Positions 1-6,515 are shown, counted from the stretch's first letter. The stretch is 7,320 bases of DNA from Microcaldota archaeon (GCA_030668565.1 DAOVFD010000051.1:1-7320); one strand, 5' to 3'. Numbers and translations are program-made. Notes: a model not told the origin generated them from the letters alone.

Positions 1-1047
1 GGCGCAGGAATACCTGAGGAGATGGGGCTTCACATATGCGGGGATGATATAGCCAGGTGGGAGCATTCAGTCTATCATGACATCTCATCCTGCCATATCC
101 GCCTTGCGATTTATTATCTGAGAGAGGTTTTCACAGAGGCAAAGGACTTCGCATTCACCGTATTCGTGAGCTATATATGGACTGCGGTTGCCGCTGAATT
201 CTCCATAAACGTCGAAACTATCTGGGAGCAGTCCGGTTTCGTTACATGGACTCCATGGCGTGGTTTCTTCACGATGGGAAATGTGATGAAAGAGCTTGCC
301 TTTGACTGGGCAATGAAAATAATGATACTTACCAAGTTCCAGGAGATTTTAGTAAGATTCGTTGCAACTGCATTGTTCGCTCCATTGTTTGTTGCAGGAA
401 CGATACTCAGGACATTCACTTTCACAAGGAGACTTGGCGGTCTTCTTATGGGAATAGCAATAACGCTTTACTTCATCTATCCTGCCTTCTATGCTTTCGG
501 TGCACTGGTGATGATTGACCTTAAAGAGGAGGCAAGGGGCGCGTGGATGGTAGACACAGAAGCAAATCCCAACGGGCTGAGGAATCCGCCAATAGCCAAC
601 AGCCTTTACTCTACAGGAACGATACCTATGTTCGGCGGGGAGGTAACTACTGCCGAGTTGAGCAGTGAATTGAATAAATTCGAAAAAATGGAAATGGACG
701 AGGAGGATATAGACAGGTATTACCGTTCCGGGGAGATGGTTCCATTGGGTGACTTAGGGGACCTCAGACGCAAGGATGATTCTGAAACCTCCAAACTTGC
801 ACAGTATATTAAAGTCCAGAAAAGATTCTATGGATGGTTCCTTGATATTTCAAGCAAGAACTGGTACGATAAATTCCTTCCAAGATACTGGAAAGCAAAC
901 GGCCTTCTTGAGATTCTTGCAAGGCTGACTTTCTTTTCGCTTTTCTTCTCGCTTTTCGGTATAATAGGTGCAATCGCTGCGGTGAGGTCGCTTTCGGCAA
1001 CTTTCGGAGGAGACCTTGAGATAGCGGGTCTTACGAGGCTGATATGA
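1..1047 (+). CDS. Multi-pass membrane protein, paralogue 1 of 4 (5' end outside window)
   Basis: Family not recognised. The frame is open from base 1, so the gene probably starts upstream; the first in-window ATG (base 22) has its purine-rich stretch touching it, a poor ribosome site. Counting that Met as 1, hydrophobic segments lie near 43-62, 93-128 (probably two helices), 139-165 and 300-322. Between the second and third is a basic loop, LRTFTFTRRLGG (129-140), matching loops in the three following proteins. The 3' neighbours place this motif near residue 215-270, so perhaps 85 or more N-terminal residues are missing here. Residues 165-295 form a long hydrophilic, partly acidic loop unique to this paralogue and, by the positive-inside rule, probably outside the cell. 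The protein ends ...GLTRLI. Its stop codon lies inside a repeat element leading into the next gene. It is a putative subunit of a membrane complex with the next three proteins; a VirB6/TrbL-like role is speculation. Confidence 0.8.
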   Translation, partial: GAGIPEEMGLHICGDDIARWEHSVYHDISSCHIRLAIYYLREVFTEAKDFAFTVFVSYIWTAVAAEFSINVETIWEQSGFVTWTPWRGFFTMGNVMKELAFDWAMKIMILTKFQEILVRFVATALFAPLFVAGTILRTFTFTRRLGGLLMGIAITLYFIYPAFYAFGALVMIDLKEEARGAWMVDTEANPNGLRNPPIANSLYSTGTIPMFGGEVTTAELSSELNKFEKMEMDEEDIDRYYRSGEMVPLGDLGDLRRKDDSETSKLAQYIKVQKRFYGWFLDISSKNWYDKFLPRYWKANGLLEILARLTFFSLFFSLFGIIGAIAAVRSLSATFGGDLEIAGLTRLI

Positions 1048-1108
1048 TGTTACACTTCGCTTCACATCATAACTCCCCCTTCACTTCGTTACGGAGGTTG
1101 ATATGATG
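1033..1108 (+). repeat. 76-base junction element, copy A (stop of gene 1 to start of gene 2)
   Basis: This element is 66/76 identical, without gaps, to 3417-3492. It starts in the last codons of gene 1 and ends with the ATGATG start of gene 2. GATATGATG occurs at 1041-1049 and again at 1100-1108 (period 59). TATGATGT (1043-1050) can pair with ACATCATA (1064-1071), an 8-bp hairpin over the gene 1 stop codon. The same CATCATA (1065-1071) can instead pair with TATGATG at 1102-1108, which contains the start codons, while CTCC (1073-1076) faces GGAG (1093-1096) of the Shine-Dalgarno. The two folds exclude each other. No T-tract follows the hairpin, so it does not look like a terminator. It could be a small inserted repeat, a translational control element, or both. 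Confidence 0.8.
1093..1097 (+). promoter_or_regulatory. Ribosome binding site of membrane gene 2, inside repeat copy A
   Basis: GGAGG lies 5 bases before ATG at 1103, the first of two consecutive ATG codons, and fixes the start of the second membrane gene. It is carried by the repeat element rather than by the coding sequence of the upstream gene. It may be masked by the CTCC at 1073-1076. Confidence 0.75.
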
Positions 1109-2326
1109 AAAAAACTTGTTCCGTTGCTGGCTCTCCTTTTCATCGTATCGCTGTCTTTTGCAGATGACGATTCCGGTGCGCTTGATACCTGGTCCAATGA
1201 AACAATGGACTTCATAAGCCATGAGGGGGAGACTTTCAGGGATGCTTCCATAAGCGCAGCCCATACGCCAGTCGGGGCGGTTTCAACAGTTTTCGATGCT
1301 TTCAGCCCCGGCTATTGCGGTGAGGAATGGGTTTCGGATGACCCGGGTTCTATTTTTTCGCTGTGGTTCGTGCCAGCAGCACTGATGGCAATGATAGTGT
1401 TTTTCGGAATAGGCGGGATATACATGATGGGGCAGTTGTTTGCCTCTCCGAATCTCGTGGCGATAGCAAAGGAAGAAACATGGCAGTCTGCGACCACGAT
1501 TATCCGTGTGGTATTCATCGCTGCCATAATATTCACCGGAAACTTCTGGTATTCACTCAGCACTTCAGGTGCAACAGACCCGGTCTATAAGGGTAAGGAC
1601 TGCATGATTGATGCGGCGATGGCATTTTCGAGACAAATGGTTGCGGATATGATAAGCACATACGGCCTTCTGCTTATTTACAATACTGCAATACACACGG
1701 TTTATTCTTCTACAATGTGGGTTGGAGTAAGCTTCAGGGCAATGTATAATTTCAATCTCGGGCCTGTGCTGAAACCGATAATAGACATAGTAGGAACTTC
1801 TTTGCAGTATCTTTCGCTTGCAATAAGCGAATGGATGATTCATATCGTAGTGTTATGCTTCATTAAAAGATGGACGTGGGGGCTCTTCATACCACTTGCA
1901 ATTTTCCTCAGGGCAATACCCTTTACCAGGAATGCCGGGGAAGCCCTGCTGTCCCTCGTACTCGCTCTTGCCGTAATCTATCCATTGATGTTTCTTGTAA
2001 CTTACGAGGCGCATAAGCTTGTTTCACTGAATCTTACGAATGCACATAGCACAGTATCCGCTTTCATTACCAACAGCGGAATTTTCTCAATAGCGGCAGC
2101 ACTGGTTGCGGTGGCATTGTTTGCTGCAGGAGTATTGTTCCCTTTCTTCCTGGGAGGTGCCGTTACCGTTGCGTTTGAGCTTGTCAGAAGCAGTGTATAC
2201 TATATAGTGATAATGAGTATGCTGATTCCTTTCCTGAACATATTCATTACCCTGACCCTTGCAAGGGAGTGGGCGAAGATATTTAACGTTACTGTTAATT
2301 ATCTCTCGTTCATGAAGATAATCTGA
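1103..2326 (+). CDS. Multi-pass membrane protein with signal peptide, paralogue 2 of 4
   Basis: 407 residues, family not recognised. It starts MMKK followed by a hydrophobic stretch to about residue 18, then SFA/DDD, a convincing signal peptide cleaved near residue 20; the mature N-terminus would be outside. Hydrophobic segments follow near 85-110, 132-150, 186-209, 235-270 (probably two), 280-303, 328-350 and 362-384. Shared features are NLVAIAKEE (117-125) after the first membrane helix, the basic loop LRAIPFTRNAGE (269-280), a Pro (294) late in the following helix, and a C-terminus ending MKII. Cys72 and Cys167 both fall in segments predicted outside and could form a disulfide. It is the longest of the four and the only one with a clear signal peptide. 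It sits in the same operon as its neighbours, with the start set by GGAGG inside a repeat element. A subunit role in a multi-paralogue membrane channel is inferred only. Confidence 0.85.
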   Translation: MMKKLVPLLALLFIVSLSFADDDSGALDTWSNETMDFISHEGETFRDASISAAHTPVGAVSTVFDAFSPGYCGEEWVSDDPGSIFSLWFVPAALMAMIVFFGIGGIYMMGQLFASPNLVAIAKEETWQSATTIIRVVFIAAIIFTGNFWYSLSTSGATDPVYKGKDCMIDAAMAFSRQMVADMISTYGLLLIYNTAIHTVYSSTMWVGVSFRAMYNFNLGPVLKPIIDIVGTSLQYLSLAISEWMIHIVVLCFIKRWTWGLFIPLAIFLRAIPFTRNAGEALLSLVLALAVIYPLMFLVTYEAHKLVSLNLTNAHSTVSAFITNSGIFSIAAALVAVALFAAGVLFPFFLGGAVTVAFELVRSSVYYIVIMSMLIPFLNIFITLTLAREWAKIFNVTVNYLSFMKII

Positions 2327-2329
2327 GGT
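2325..2329 (+). promoter_or_regulatory. Ribosome binding site of membrane gene 3 overlapping gene 2 stop
   Basis: GAGGT overlaps the TGA stop of gene 2 (2324-2326) and lies 7 bases before ATG 2337, which supports that start over the in-frame ATG at 2358, before which no such site is seen. This junction is 10 bases long and lacks the 76-base element found at the other two junctions, so it shows an element-free arrangement. Confidence 0.55.
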
Positions 2330-2336
2330 ATGGAAG

Positions 2337-3431
2337 ATGCCGCCGGAAGCAACCATAATGGATATAGTCAACGTGTTCAATCCCTCAGATTTAACCTACG
2401 GCTACTGGGATGTTCTTCCTTTGATAGGTGCAGCACTTATGGCATCGATAGCCCTCCTGTCATTCCTTTACATGTGGGGAACCCTGTTCAGGGACAATAA
2501 TCTGCTGTCCCTTGTCAAGCTTGAATTTTACGAAATGTTTGTAAGCGTCATACTGGTTTCGATTGTCCTGATGGTGGTGCTGATGATGACCAACATGACC
2601 ATAGGGGGAATGCTTCCTTCAGCAATGATACCCTCAGACCCTCCAGACCTTGCGTCAATGAACATCTACCAGCTCACTGAGAAATATTTCATGGACGTGG
2701 GTACGCAGTTTTCAGACTGGCTTAATCTGAATTACATACTGAATGTTTATGTGGACCAGGTGGCTTCAATAACGCCTTATACAAGGCCCCTGGGAATCGG
2801 TATTGTGGCTTCTCCGATGGCAGGACTGGCATCGCCGATAAAACAGCTGCTCTATAATGCAACCACGGCTTTATCCATAGCATACATAGTGAATTTTGCG
2901 CAGTATTACACGTTCCTTTTTGCAACAGGCGCTTTCCTGAAATATTATCTTCCGATGGGATTGTTCCTGCGTTCCTTCACGCCCACAAGAAAATTCGGCG
3001 GCAGTATAATAGCAGTATGCCTTGGTTTTGTTTTGTTATTCCCGCTCCTTACAATGTTTACCTACCTGGTGTTTTTCAGCGACAACGGACCGATGGTGAC
3101 TTTCAGCAGTTTCGTGGTGGACTATATATCTGATAATGCCAGCTTAACCGGTATGTTCGAAACGATGCTGAACCCGGGCAACTTCAAGGAGATGGGGTTT
3201 GCTGATTTCCTGAGCGGAACCGTAGGTGGAATAGGAACCATGCTTATGAAACTTTTCGGAACATTTTTCGTGGCCATCATGATGTTCCCGATATCGCTTG
3301 TAGGCCAGGCTTTCGTAATCGGATTTGTCATGCCCGCATTCAACGTGCTGATGCTTACACAGGCCACGATATCGCTAAGCAAGAGTTTTGGTGAAGAGGT
3401 GGACATAACCGCCTTGACGAGGATGATATGA
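2337..3431 (+). CDS. Multi-pass membrane protein, paralogue 3 of 4
   Basis: 364 residues, family not recognised. No cleavable signal is evident; a short polar N-terminus precedes a first membrane helix near 25-49. NLLSLVKLE (55-63) then matches the NL-x(4)-K-x-E motif of paralogues 2 and 4. Further hydrophobic segments lie near 67-88, 171-198 and 203-212, then the basic loop LRSFTPTRKFGG (211-222), a helix at 223-247 with Pro236, and a terminal pair near 303-345. The protein ends ...ITALTRMI, closely matching the end of paralogue 1 (...IAGLTRLI). Residues 90-165 and 248-300 are the main loops; Cys is almost absent (only Cys228, in a helix), unlike paralogues 2 and 4. The gene lies 10 bases after gene 2, and its stop is inside the second copy of the junction element. 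Paralogy with its neighbours is seen in the sequence; biochemical function is unknown. Confidence 0.85.
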   Translation: MPPEATIMDIVNVFNPSDLTYGYWDVLPLIGAALMASIALLSFLYMWGTLFRDNNLLSLVKLEFYEMFVSVILVSIVLMVVLMMTNMTIGGMLPSAMIPSDPPDLASMNIYQLTEKYFMDVGTQFSDWLNLNYILNVYVDQVASITPYTRPLGIGIVASPMAGLASPIKQLLYNATTALSIAYIVNFAQYYTFLFATGAFLKYYLPMGLFLRSFTPTRKFGGSIIAVCLGFVLLFPLLTMFTYLVFFSDNGPMVTFSSFVVDYISDNASLTGMFETMLNPGNFKEMGFADFLSGTVGGIGTMLMKLFGTFFVAIMMFPISLVGQAFVIGFVMPAFNVLMLTQATISLSKSFGEEVDITALTRMI

Positions 3432-3492
3432 TGTTTCGTTTCACTCAACATCACAACTCCCCCTTCACTTCGCTACGGAGGATGATATGATG
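3417..3492 (+). repeat. 76-base junction element, copy B (stop of gene 3 to start of gene 4)
   Basis: This is the second copy of the element at 1033-1108, with 10 substitutions and no gaps. Seven of the 10 fall within 3436-3454, in the loop and 3' arm of the first hairpin; the block 3455-3472 is identical in both copies. GATATGATG occurs at 3425 and 3484, again with period 59. TGATGTT (3429-3435) pairs with AACATCA (3447-3453), a 7-bp hairpin over the stop of gene 3. CATCA (3449-3453) can alternatively pair with TGATG (3488-3492) at the start codons of gene 4. GGAGG at 3477-3481, 5 bases before ATG 3487, is the ribosome binding site, and CTCC (3457-3460) could mask it. Confidence 0.8.
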
Positions 3493-4602
3493 CCTTTCGG
3501 AACAGCTATGTATGCGGACTGGAAGACGATTGCAATAACAGCCGCGGCAATATCGGTTGTTGCCTCAACCATGCTGATAATCCTCTCAAGGGCACTCGCC
3601 TTGCGTAATCTTGAACAGACTGCAAAGATGGAATTCGTTTATGCAGTGTCCACTGTTTTCATAGTGCTTATGGTTCTGGGTCTGATAGAAGTCGGTGAAC
3701 CGCTGCTTGGCGAGGTTGCAAAGAAGATGTATCTTGCAGGTTTTGGAGTTACGGGCTATTTTGGGACTCTTAATTACTATATAGACCCTTCCCTCCCGGA
3801 ACCGGAACTTACCGCCCAGGATAATCTGATCGAGATTACAACCCTTATAGATTATATGAAACTTTTCATGCAGCCCCCTGTGAAATGTGCGCAGGAGGCG
3901 CTTGATTTTCTTTATCTGGTAAGCATCCCCGTTGAGAGTGTAGCTTCGGTTTACATAGAGGTATTCATGAGTGAGCCGATTACCGGTTATGGTATAAAAG
4001 CCATAGCAGAGCGTATAAAGAATACCACCCAGATGCTTTCGTTCTACATTTATTTCTACTTTGTTCTTGTGCATTCCTTCAATTTCATAAAATACTATGC
4101 AGGTTTCTTCTTCTCGGTCGGAGTTGCAATGCGTGCATTCCCTCCAACAAGAGGTGCGGGTGCTTACCTGATGGCTGCAGCAATCGGATTCTATTTCGTC
4201 TTTCCGATGACCTACATCATGGTATCAACCATTGCCCTTCCGCACGGTGAGATAGACCTGCCGCCACCTGGAGGTGCTCAGGCCGCCATACTCAGCGGAA
4301 GCCTTCCCTACAGGTGTGCAACCCCTGCAGAACCCCCGTATATCCATGACCCATGCAGCGCCACAAGATTCTCCAGTGTCTGGAAGGCCAGAGAAATTGT
4401 AAAAGAGGAAAAAGAAAAAATCACGAGTTTCCTTGACCCCCGGACGGGCGGAATAGGAAAGTTATTCTCTCACATGGTAACTGCGGTATGTCTTGCTCCA
4501 TTAATAGCACTGGTTCTTACAATGACCTTTGTTCTGAATTCCACAAATCTTCTTGGGGGAAACATACCCGAGATAGGAAGAGGATTGGTGAAACTAATCT
4601 AG
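3487..4602 (+). CDS. Multi-pass membrane protein, paralogue 4 of 4
   Basis: 371 residues, family not recognised. It begins with two consecutive Met codons, the first 5 bases after GGAGG. A first membrane helix (about 14-38) is followed by NLEQTAKME (41-49), the shared NL-x(4)-K-x-E motif, and a second helix at 51-68. Hydrophobic segments near 184-213 precede the basic loop MRAFPPTRGAGA (215-226), then a helix at 227-249 with Pro240. Residues 250-325 form a Pro-rich loop containing Cys277 and Cys290, probably outside the cell, where they could pair with each other or with Cys134. One last long hydrophobic segment lies near 330-352, and the protein ends GLVKLI. As the last gene of the membrane operon it runs tail to tail into dph2, overlapping it by 9 bases. 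Homology to the three upstream proteins rests on the shared motifs in the same order. A conjugation- or secretion-like channel role is only a guess. Confidence 0.85.
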   Translation: MMPFGTAMYADWKTIAITAAAISVVASTMLIILSRALALRNLEQTAKMEFVYAVSTVFIVLMVLGLIEVGEPLLGEVAKKMYLAGFGVTGYFGTLNYYIDPSLPEPELTAQDNLIEITTLIDYMKLFMQPPVKCAQEALDFLYLVSIPVESVASVYIEVFMSEPITGYGIKAIAERIKNTTQMLSFYIYFYFVLVHSFNFIKYYAGFFFSVGVAMRAFPPTRGAGAYLMAAAIGFYFVFPMTYIMVSTIALPHGEIDLPPPGGAQAAILSGSLPYRCATPAEPPYIHDPCSATRFSSVWKAREIVKEEKEKITSFLDPRTGGIGKLFSHMVTAVCLAPLIALVLTMTFVLNSTNLLGGNIPEIGRGLVKLI

Positions 4603-5484
4603 CATTTCCAGCATCTCTTTTACCATATCAGGATTAAGAATCGGTTTTCCGAATGCTTCAACATCGTCAGCAATTCTCGGACATGCGGTATTGACATAAC
4701 ATTCGAATTCAGTAAAATTTGTAAGCGTCAATGGGGAAAATTCATTCGCAACAACAATAACCGCTTTCCTTCCCACAGCTTCCAGTTCCTTTTTTAGTTT
4801 TTCAGCAAGTTCTGGGTGGAACTGCCCGGGCTTCGTACTCAGAAGGACGGCAAATTTTTTGCATTCCAGTGCCCTTGCGATGGAACCTTTTCTTCTCTTC
4901 AGCAGTTTTTCCGTTTCTTTCCCAATGTTCCTCAAAACCCCGTTCTGCGGATGAATCACGTAGACTGGCCTGTCTGTTTCAACCCCTATTGCATGGAAAA
5001 TTCCGTCACCCACAATCACTATTGCATCCGCATCCTTGAACCGGGTAACCGCAAGGTAGTCGCAGCCAAGAATCTGCCCCTCGTAGTATGCAACCTTCCC
5101 CCTCCCAATAAATATTTTTTTTCCTGCAGATTCGAAAATTCCTTTAATTTCATCAAGCTGATGGATGTGCTGCACAGTGGTTCCAAGGGCTATTTTTTCC
5201 TCATTAATCCCCTCTACAGCCTTTCTTATCCTTTCAAGATTGACATCAATGTGATACTCTATGTATTCGACATCCACGGGCAGTTTCTTTTTGATGAATG
5301 GAGCATGACCAAAATGAATTATCTTCTCAGCTCCTATGGTTTTGGCTTCATCCAAAGCAAGGTCGCACGCACCATAACATGCTGCGGCAGATATGAAGAC
5401 CTTATGGCCTTCCTTCTCATATTTTTTAACATGCTCAAGTGCCTCTTTTTTCAGACCTTCAGGAAACTGCAGTAAAATTCGCAT
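4594..5484 (-). CDS. dph2: 2-(3-amino-3-carboxypropyl)histidine synthase (diphthamide biosynthesis, step 1)
   Basis: 296 residues. Archaeal Dph2 is a non-canonical radical-SAM enzyme that uses a 4Fe-4S cluster to transfer the aminocarboxypropyl group of SAM to a histidine of elongation factor aEF2, the first step of diphthamide synthesis in the cytosol. The sequence opens MRILLQFPEGL, the usual N-terminal signature. The three expected cluster cysteines are visible: Cys40 in CYGACDLA, Cys141 in GCDYLAV and Cys268 in NTACPRIADD, one per repeated domain, with spacings of 101 and 127 residues similar to the Pyrococcus enzyme as I remember it. It is about 20 residues shorter at the N-terminus than that enzyme. 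The ATG directly abuts the stop of the upstream methyltransferase gene, with GGTGG 5 bases before it inside that gene, implying coupled translation. The 3' end overlaps the convergent membrane gene by 9 bases. Confidence 0.95.
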   Translation of the reverse strand: MRILLQFPEGLKKEALEHVKKYEKEGHKVFISAAACYGACDLALDEAKTIGAEKIIHFGHAPFIKKKLPVDVEYIEYHIDVNLERIRKAVEGINEEKIALGTTVQHIHQLDEIKGIFESAGKKIFIGRGKVAYYEGQILGCDYLAVTRFKDADAIVIVGDGIFHAIGVETDRPVYVIHPQNGVLRNIGKETEKLLKRRKGSIARALECKKFAVLLSTKPGQFHPELAEKLKKELEAVGRKAVIVVANEFSPLTLTNFTEFECYVNTACPRIADDVEAFGKPILNPDMVKEMLEMLD

Positions 5485-6495
5485 CTATCCCACCCGCAAA
5501 TGCAGATATCCCCCTGATTCCCTCATTTCCCCATGGAATCCTGATGGATATCCGTGCCTTTCAAGTTTACTTTCCTTGATTTCCTCTTCAGTAAGGTAGC
5601 GCAGTTTATCCGTCTCAACTTCATGGAGTTCCTCGCCAAGAACCCTTTCAATGAATTCAAGCTGGGTTTCAACCTTCGCATCCAGATTTTTGGAAATGAA
5701 ATCAAAGTTAACATCCGTTGTTATCTGTCCTTCAGTTGGAAATTCCGTTTCCAAACAGGCCAAATTCTTGCGAATTTGTCCTCCGAATTCCCTTATTATG
5801 GAATTGTTCCACATCTCAATAGGCATCTCCTTTATTTCCCCTTTCCTGAAGCCGTAGTCAAACACATCTACATATCCCTTTACCTTTGATGCACAGTAAT
5901 CAAGATGTTTTTTTGCAATAATATTTACCGGAATAAAATATCCTTCAGGCATTCCTGCCATGTAATCCTTAAGTTCTTCCTCCCCTTTAAACTTCTCAAG
6001 CTTTTTCTCCTCTTCGTCAATTACAACTTCCATTATGTCCTTTCCTTTTCTTGTGAGTATCTTTGCCGGAAGGTCATCATAAAATTCATTCATCAATATG
6101 TAATGGGCGTCTACAAGAAACTTCGGTTCCTCTTTTGCAGCATCGTAAATTATTCCATCTGCATTGAACCCGAAGGAATCCGCCCTTTTAGTGGCATTTT
6201 TTACAAGTTCCTCTGAAAAATCGCAGAAATGATATACTGTCCTTTCAACAAGCGACTCACTCAGCTTCCTGAGTTCAAGCATGAATCTTGTCCCCATGCT
6301 TCCCGTACCCACTCCGAACTCATATACATTGATTATCCTCTTTCCTTTCATCCTATTGTAAAAATCGATGGCAAGAGCCCTGGCAAATCTTGAATCTGCT
6401 GCAAAGGTCTTGAATTCTTTCTTAAATTCGACACCTTTTTCCCTGTAGAATTTCTCGTTTCTTTTTCTCTGATATTCGTCAAAGGGAACGGCCAT
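5485..6495 (-). CDS. MidA/NDUFAF7-like SAM-dependent methyltransferase
   Basis: 336 residues from ATG at 6495. The family includes mitochondrial NDUFAF7/MidA, an arginine methyltransferase acting on a complex I subunit; the substrate here is unknown. Evidence for the fold: a Rossmann SAM-binding loop, YEFGVGTGSMG (58-68); an acidic strand end, HFCDFSEEL (89-97); NEFYDDLP (136-143), matching the family's NEFxDxLP; FDYG (212-215), matching its IDYG; and GQITTDVNF (256-264), matching its ITxHVDF segment. The usual His of that last motif is replaced by Asp261. A TTG at 6510 in the same frame could add five residues, but the ATG lies about 25 bases from a TATA-like box with no ribosome site, fitting a leaderless message. 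It is cotranscribed with dph2 with no gap. A role in modifying a translation protein is a possibility from context only. Confidence 0.8.
   Translation of the reverse strand: MAVPFDEYQRKRNEKFYREKGVEFKKEFKTFAADSRFARALAIDFYNRMKGKRIINVYEFGVGTGSMGTRFMLELRKLSESLVERTVYHFCDFSEELVKNATKRADSFGFNADGIIYDAAKEEPKFLVDAHYILMNEFYDDLPAKILTRKGKDIMEVVIDEEEKKLEKFKGEEELKDYMAGMPEGYFIPVNIIAKKHLDYCASKVKGYVDVFDYGFRKGEIKEMPIEMWNNSIIREFGGQIRKNLACLETEFPTEGQITTDVNFDFISKNLDAKVETQLEFIERVLGEELHEVETDKLRYLTEEEIKESKLERHGYPSGFHGEMRESGGYLHLRVG
5490..5494 (-). promoter_or_regulatory. Ribosome binding site of dph2 within the methyltransferase 3' end
   Basis: On the minus strand GGTGG lies 5 bases before the dph2 ATG (5484-5482) and inside the last codons of the methyltransferase gene. 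The upstream TAG stop (5487-5485) is immediately followed by the ATG, so terminating ribosomes are placed directly at the dph2 start. Confidence 0.55.
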
Positions 6496-6515
6496 AATGG
6501 CGTTTCGCAACGAAA

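Noticed and set aside
22..24. ATG at 22 as the true start of membrane gene 1
   Set aside because: The same frame is open to base 1, the purine-rich stretch directly touches the ATG, and paralogues have a much longer region before the shared basic loop.
1043..1071. Hairpin after gene 1 (and at 3429-3453 after gene 3) as an intrinsic terminator
   Set aside because: No T-tract follows; a C-rich run and a good ribosome site do, so read-through into the next gene is expected.
1033..3492. The two 76-base copies as a CRISPR-like or transposon-end pair
   Set aside because: Only two copies 2.4 kb apart in the same orientation, each fitted to a gene junction, with no spacer series and no transposase between them.
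3586..4074. Open frame of 162 codons on the - strand inside membrane gene 4
   Set aside because: It mirrors a membrane protein that shares motifs with three neighbours; the antisense product has low-complexity basic composition typical of a shadow frame.
4790..4805. T-rich run downstream of membrane gene 4 as a transcription terminator
   Set aside because: Archaea can terminate on T-tracts, but this run is explained by Lys codons of dph2 on the other strand, so I cannot separate signal from coding sequence.
4816..5475. Open frame of 219 codons on the + strand opposite dph2
   Set aside because: It is antisense to a clearly recognised gene with conserved cysteine motifs, has no plausible ribosome site, and its product has no recognisable composition or motif.
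6508..6510. TTG at 6510 as the methyltransferase start
   Set aside because: It would add only five residues, lacks a ribosome site, and lies too close to the TATA-like box; the ATG at 6495 fits leaderless spacing.
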